A stretch of DNA of 64,000 nucleotides from Halocaridina rubra (lineage: Eukaryota > Arthropoda > Malacostraca > Decapoda > Atyidae), in contig JAXCGZ010007608.1 of NCBI GenBank assembly GCA_037179515.1, forward strand, positions 110,672-174,671, written 5' to 3'. The notes under the pieces are model-generated. The model did not search any database. It was given only the letters and a program-made list of their open reading frames with translations, and was not told the DNA's origin. Position 1 is the first letter of the stretch. Each line of letters opens with the position of its first letter. Shown in pieces: positions 62,528 to 64,000 of the stretch. A program made the translations under genes and the position numbers.

Positions 62528-64000
62528 TAGTGAAATATGTCAGTACTGTATATAGGTGTTTTTGACCGACTTGGGATCCTATCCCTGTATGATGGCAGAT
62601 ATTAATTGCAGCGGCATACCATGACTGTAGAATTAGAGATATCTTCCTTCAGTAGCTTTTTGGATTTTGCACCTTGTTCCCCATTTAGTTCATACTCACA
62701 GCTCAGAGGGCTTAGTAAATATACCATTTGATGAGCTGGAGCTTCAAAGAGTGCACAAATGTCTGTCCTGCAGCTCTTTGTATATAATATTAATACACCG
62801 TTGTGCAAGTTAATGGAAAACGACACTGAAAATGACAAAAATCTTTTTTAGCTCAATTATTTTAGTATATGTGTGCTAGCGTGCGTGTGTATGTGTGTGC
62901 ACGTTCGTGAGTCTGTGTACTTGCGTGTGTGTGTGCACGCATGTGTATGTGACGTGCATATGTGTGCGTGTGCATGCATTTGTGTGCGTGAGCGTGTGTA
63001 ACCTGTTTGCCCGATGGGTACTTGATATATATAGTTGAGGGTAATGGATCGTATAACAAGAAAATAATTATGATTGCATGACCTAGACAAGACTATTTCA
63101 GGGTTTGGTTTACTGTAGCAATGAAGCATGACAGCTACTAAGTAGGCAGTAGTCTCACTTTTACTAATTTTGCATATTCTTTTTTAACTTCTCAAGTAGC
63201 ATGCATAGGCTTACAGACCAGGGCTACTTTCTTGACACATAAAACCAGATGTATTTATAACTTATGTGAACCCATAGAGAGATCTTGTTAATACTTTTAA
63301 TTTGGAGTGGGGTGTCTGTTAACGTATATCCCCGCTTTATATTTAAATCTCCAAAAAAGTATTTTCCGGTTATCGAAATATATTTCCTATGTTGATTGAA
63401 TATGCTTTATATAATTACTCCCTGTATTTTTGTATTCAATGGAGCCTTGTACTGCAGAACTTAGCTGGGTGGCTAGAACCTGTACCGGAAGTGTTGAGGA
63501 AAAAAATTTTTAACTTTAGCTTTTTTCAATATGTCTGTTAATTTTTTATGATATGATTCTTCAAAATTAACACTTCACTCAAGAAAATTTAAAAAAGTTG
63601 AGCTATTATTAAACCCTTATAGTTTTGCACAATTTTTTTTCCTTGTACTTTTTCCAAATCTTGACGCATAGGCCATGCTTAAATTTATCAGTAAAATATG
63701 GCAGTCTTTGAAATATACTGAATTAGTTTATGTAAATCTTTGAGGCACTAAACAATTCCCAAATAGTGTTTTAGGTTTTGTAAATTTTCAAGTTTTGTAG
63801 GAAGATATTCATATAAAATTAATAAATTTTTTTATTGAAATATGTTGAAGGCAATCATGGGTTGCCTCTAACCAAGCTGGAGTAAGTGCAAAGGCCTTGA
63901 AAATTCCAAAAAAGTATTTTCTGGCATTTTGTATTTTTGGCACTTAGCCCAGTATAGTACTAGGCACCTCATGCATGGTATATTCTGGCTTCTATATAGA
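62528..64000. other. furry intron, no exon seen
   Basis: Holds a TG-rich degenerate stretch at 62870-63000 and AT-rich sequence. I find no frame that continues furry after residue 2280. Confidence 0.5.

Noticed and set aside
61152..64000. a further furry exon encoding the next conserved tail segment
   Set aside because: No AG/GT-bounded open segment matching the expected acidic tail could be recognised. The next exon probably lies beyond the window.

Overview
The window is animal genomic DNA with spliced genes, dense microsatellites, tRNA-derived SINEs, LINEs and pogo/Tigger-type DNA transposons. Very long (TA)n, (TG)n and (TC)n tracts, TTAGG-like traces and the closeness of the one host gene to its animal homologues suggest an arthropod, most likely a decapod crustacean. 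The species call is an inference.

The only host gene I can support is furry (fry) on the plus strand. I can assign 43 consecutive internal exons between 20125 and 61151. They sum to 6,840 nt (2,280 codons). Every junction has AG/GT borders, the reading phase is kept throughout, and no exon contains a stop. The first exon seen corresponds to the region of vertebrate FRY that follows the N-terminal few hundred residues. The last exon seen lies near the start of the poorly conserved C-terminal tail. Earlier exons must lie left of base 1 and later ones right of base 64000. Furry is a huge HEAT/Armadillo-like scaffold that activates NDR-family kinases (Tricornered/STK38) together with Mob proteins in cell-shape and polarity control.

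Bases 1-20124 are the 3' part of a furry intron and are almost pure repeat. They contain: an inverted duplication of about 0.8 kb arms (780-1579 and 13806-14606); a nest of pogo/Tigger-like fragments with five copies of the same first coding exon of a transposase; a satellite of about 159 bp units apparently grown from that transposon's intron; and four head-to-tail copies of one CR1-superfamily LINE (5474-13361), each 5' end abutting a (TG)n tract. The rightmost LINE copy keeps a 941-codon endonuclease plus reverse transcriptase frame and part of an upstream ORF1.

From 20125 to 61151 the introns carry several SINE families, LINE 3' ends, hairpin MITEs and local tandem arrays. In at least five introns, exon-edge sequence including the splice site has been locally duplicated, leaving decoy acceptors, decoy donors or exon fragments beside the true exon. 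A 12-nt microexon candidate sits in the longest internal intron. From 61152 to 64000 I see only intron with repeats.
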